DNA of 43,169 nucleotides from Bacteroidota bacterium (lineage in GTDB: Bacteria; Bacteroidota; Bacteroidia; UBA8524): NCBI GenBank assembly GCA_006226545.1, contig SBGR01000034.1:66864-110032 (forward strand), in the 5' to 3' direction. Below are positions 43,164 to 43,169 of the stretch, piece after piece. A program made the position numbers and the translations under genes. Each line of letters opens with the position of its first letter. Positions within the stretch are counted from its first letter, which is position 1. The notes beneath the pieces were generated by a model, which did no database searches, was not told where the DNA came from, and saw only the letters and a list, made by a program, of their open reading frames with translations.

Positions 43164-43169
43164 CATGGC

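Noticed and set aside
43159-43169. GCCACCATGG, the eukaryotic Kozak sequence
   Set aside because: Coincidence formed by a hairpin arm beside an ATG; everything else is bacterial.
1-43169. CRISPR arrays, transposases, phage genes, tRNA or rRNA genes
   Set aside because: None found: no regularly spaced repeats, no transposase or integrase motifs, and no RNA gene signatures recognised by eye.

Overview
The window reads as chromosomal DNA of a member of the Bacteroidota. The evidence is lineage-typical parts: two proteins with type IX secretion sorting domains (19164..22019 and 37222..38943), a DUF5723-like outer-membrane protein, a PadR/PspC-GIN pair, a one-domain L-threonine 3-dehydrogenase, BshA, and promoters of the TAnnTTTG (-7) type lying only 4-8 bases before start codons, with few Shine-Dalgarno sequences. 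Genus cannot be fixed from this sequence. There are no rRNA or tRNA genes, insertion sequences, phage genes or CRISPR arrays.

Layout. 1-1258 (minus): a cut GT-C membrane glycosyltransferase, a carboxymuconolactone-decarboxylase-like protein and an alkyltransferase-like DNA repair protein. 1301-5454 (plus): a degenerate TrpF-like barrel, a GT4 glycosyltransferase, L-threonine dehydrogenase and a GT-C membrane protein. 5451-8010 (minus): two adjacent units of small membrane proteins, one with a winged-helix regulator and one headed by a Coq4-like protein; both start behind the same 17-bp dyad. 8108-11710 (plus): K+ channel, then PadR and a PspC/GIN envelope-stress-like protein. 11714-15008 (minus): outer-membrane protein plus large lipoprotein. 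15277-19070 (plus): a membrane protein interrupted by one in-frame TAA, then a membrane-anchored AraC regulator, a lipoprotein hydrolase and an outer-membrane protein. 19164-24254: a large T9SS-secreted protein (minus) and two lipoproteins (plus). 24328-28403: superoxide dismutase, and a methyltransferase/GT-C/GtrB-like operon for lipid-linked glycan transfer. 28474-34641: housekeeping genes (recQ, DEAD-box helicase, tadA, bshA, and a pseudouridine synthase with a very repetitive Arg/Asp/Ser tail). 34732-42808 (plus): a tightly overlapped operon of an M16 protease pair, a T9SS type-B surface protein, ybeY, mnmG and an Ig-like lipoprotein.

The most notable signal is at the right end. Four parS-like palindromes (ParB centromere sites, 14-15 of 16 consensus positions) lie within 2.8 kb (36617-39375), one exactly at the ybeY/mnmG junction. 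They are followed by a roughly 350-bp non-coding, AT-rich stretch after 42808 with a cluster of DnaA-box-like 9-mers. Together with mnmG this suggests the window ends at or near the chromosome replication origin. A second genome-scale signal is the 9-mer TTTAGCGAT, found ten times on both strands in genes and spacers, far above chance by a hand estimate. Several starts were moved on promoter or Shine-Dalgarno evidence (6622, 8108, 9198, 22019, 28474, 32039, 34641).
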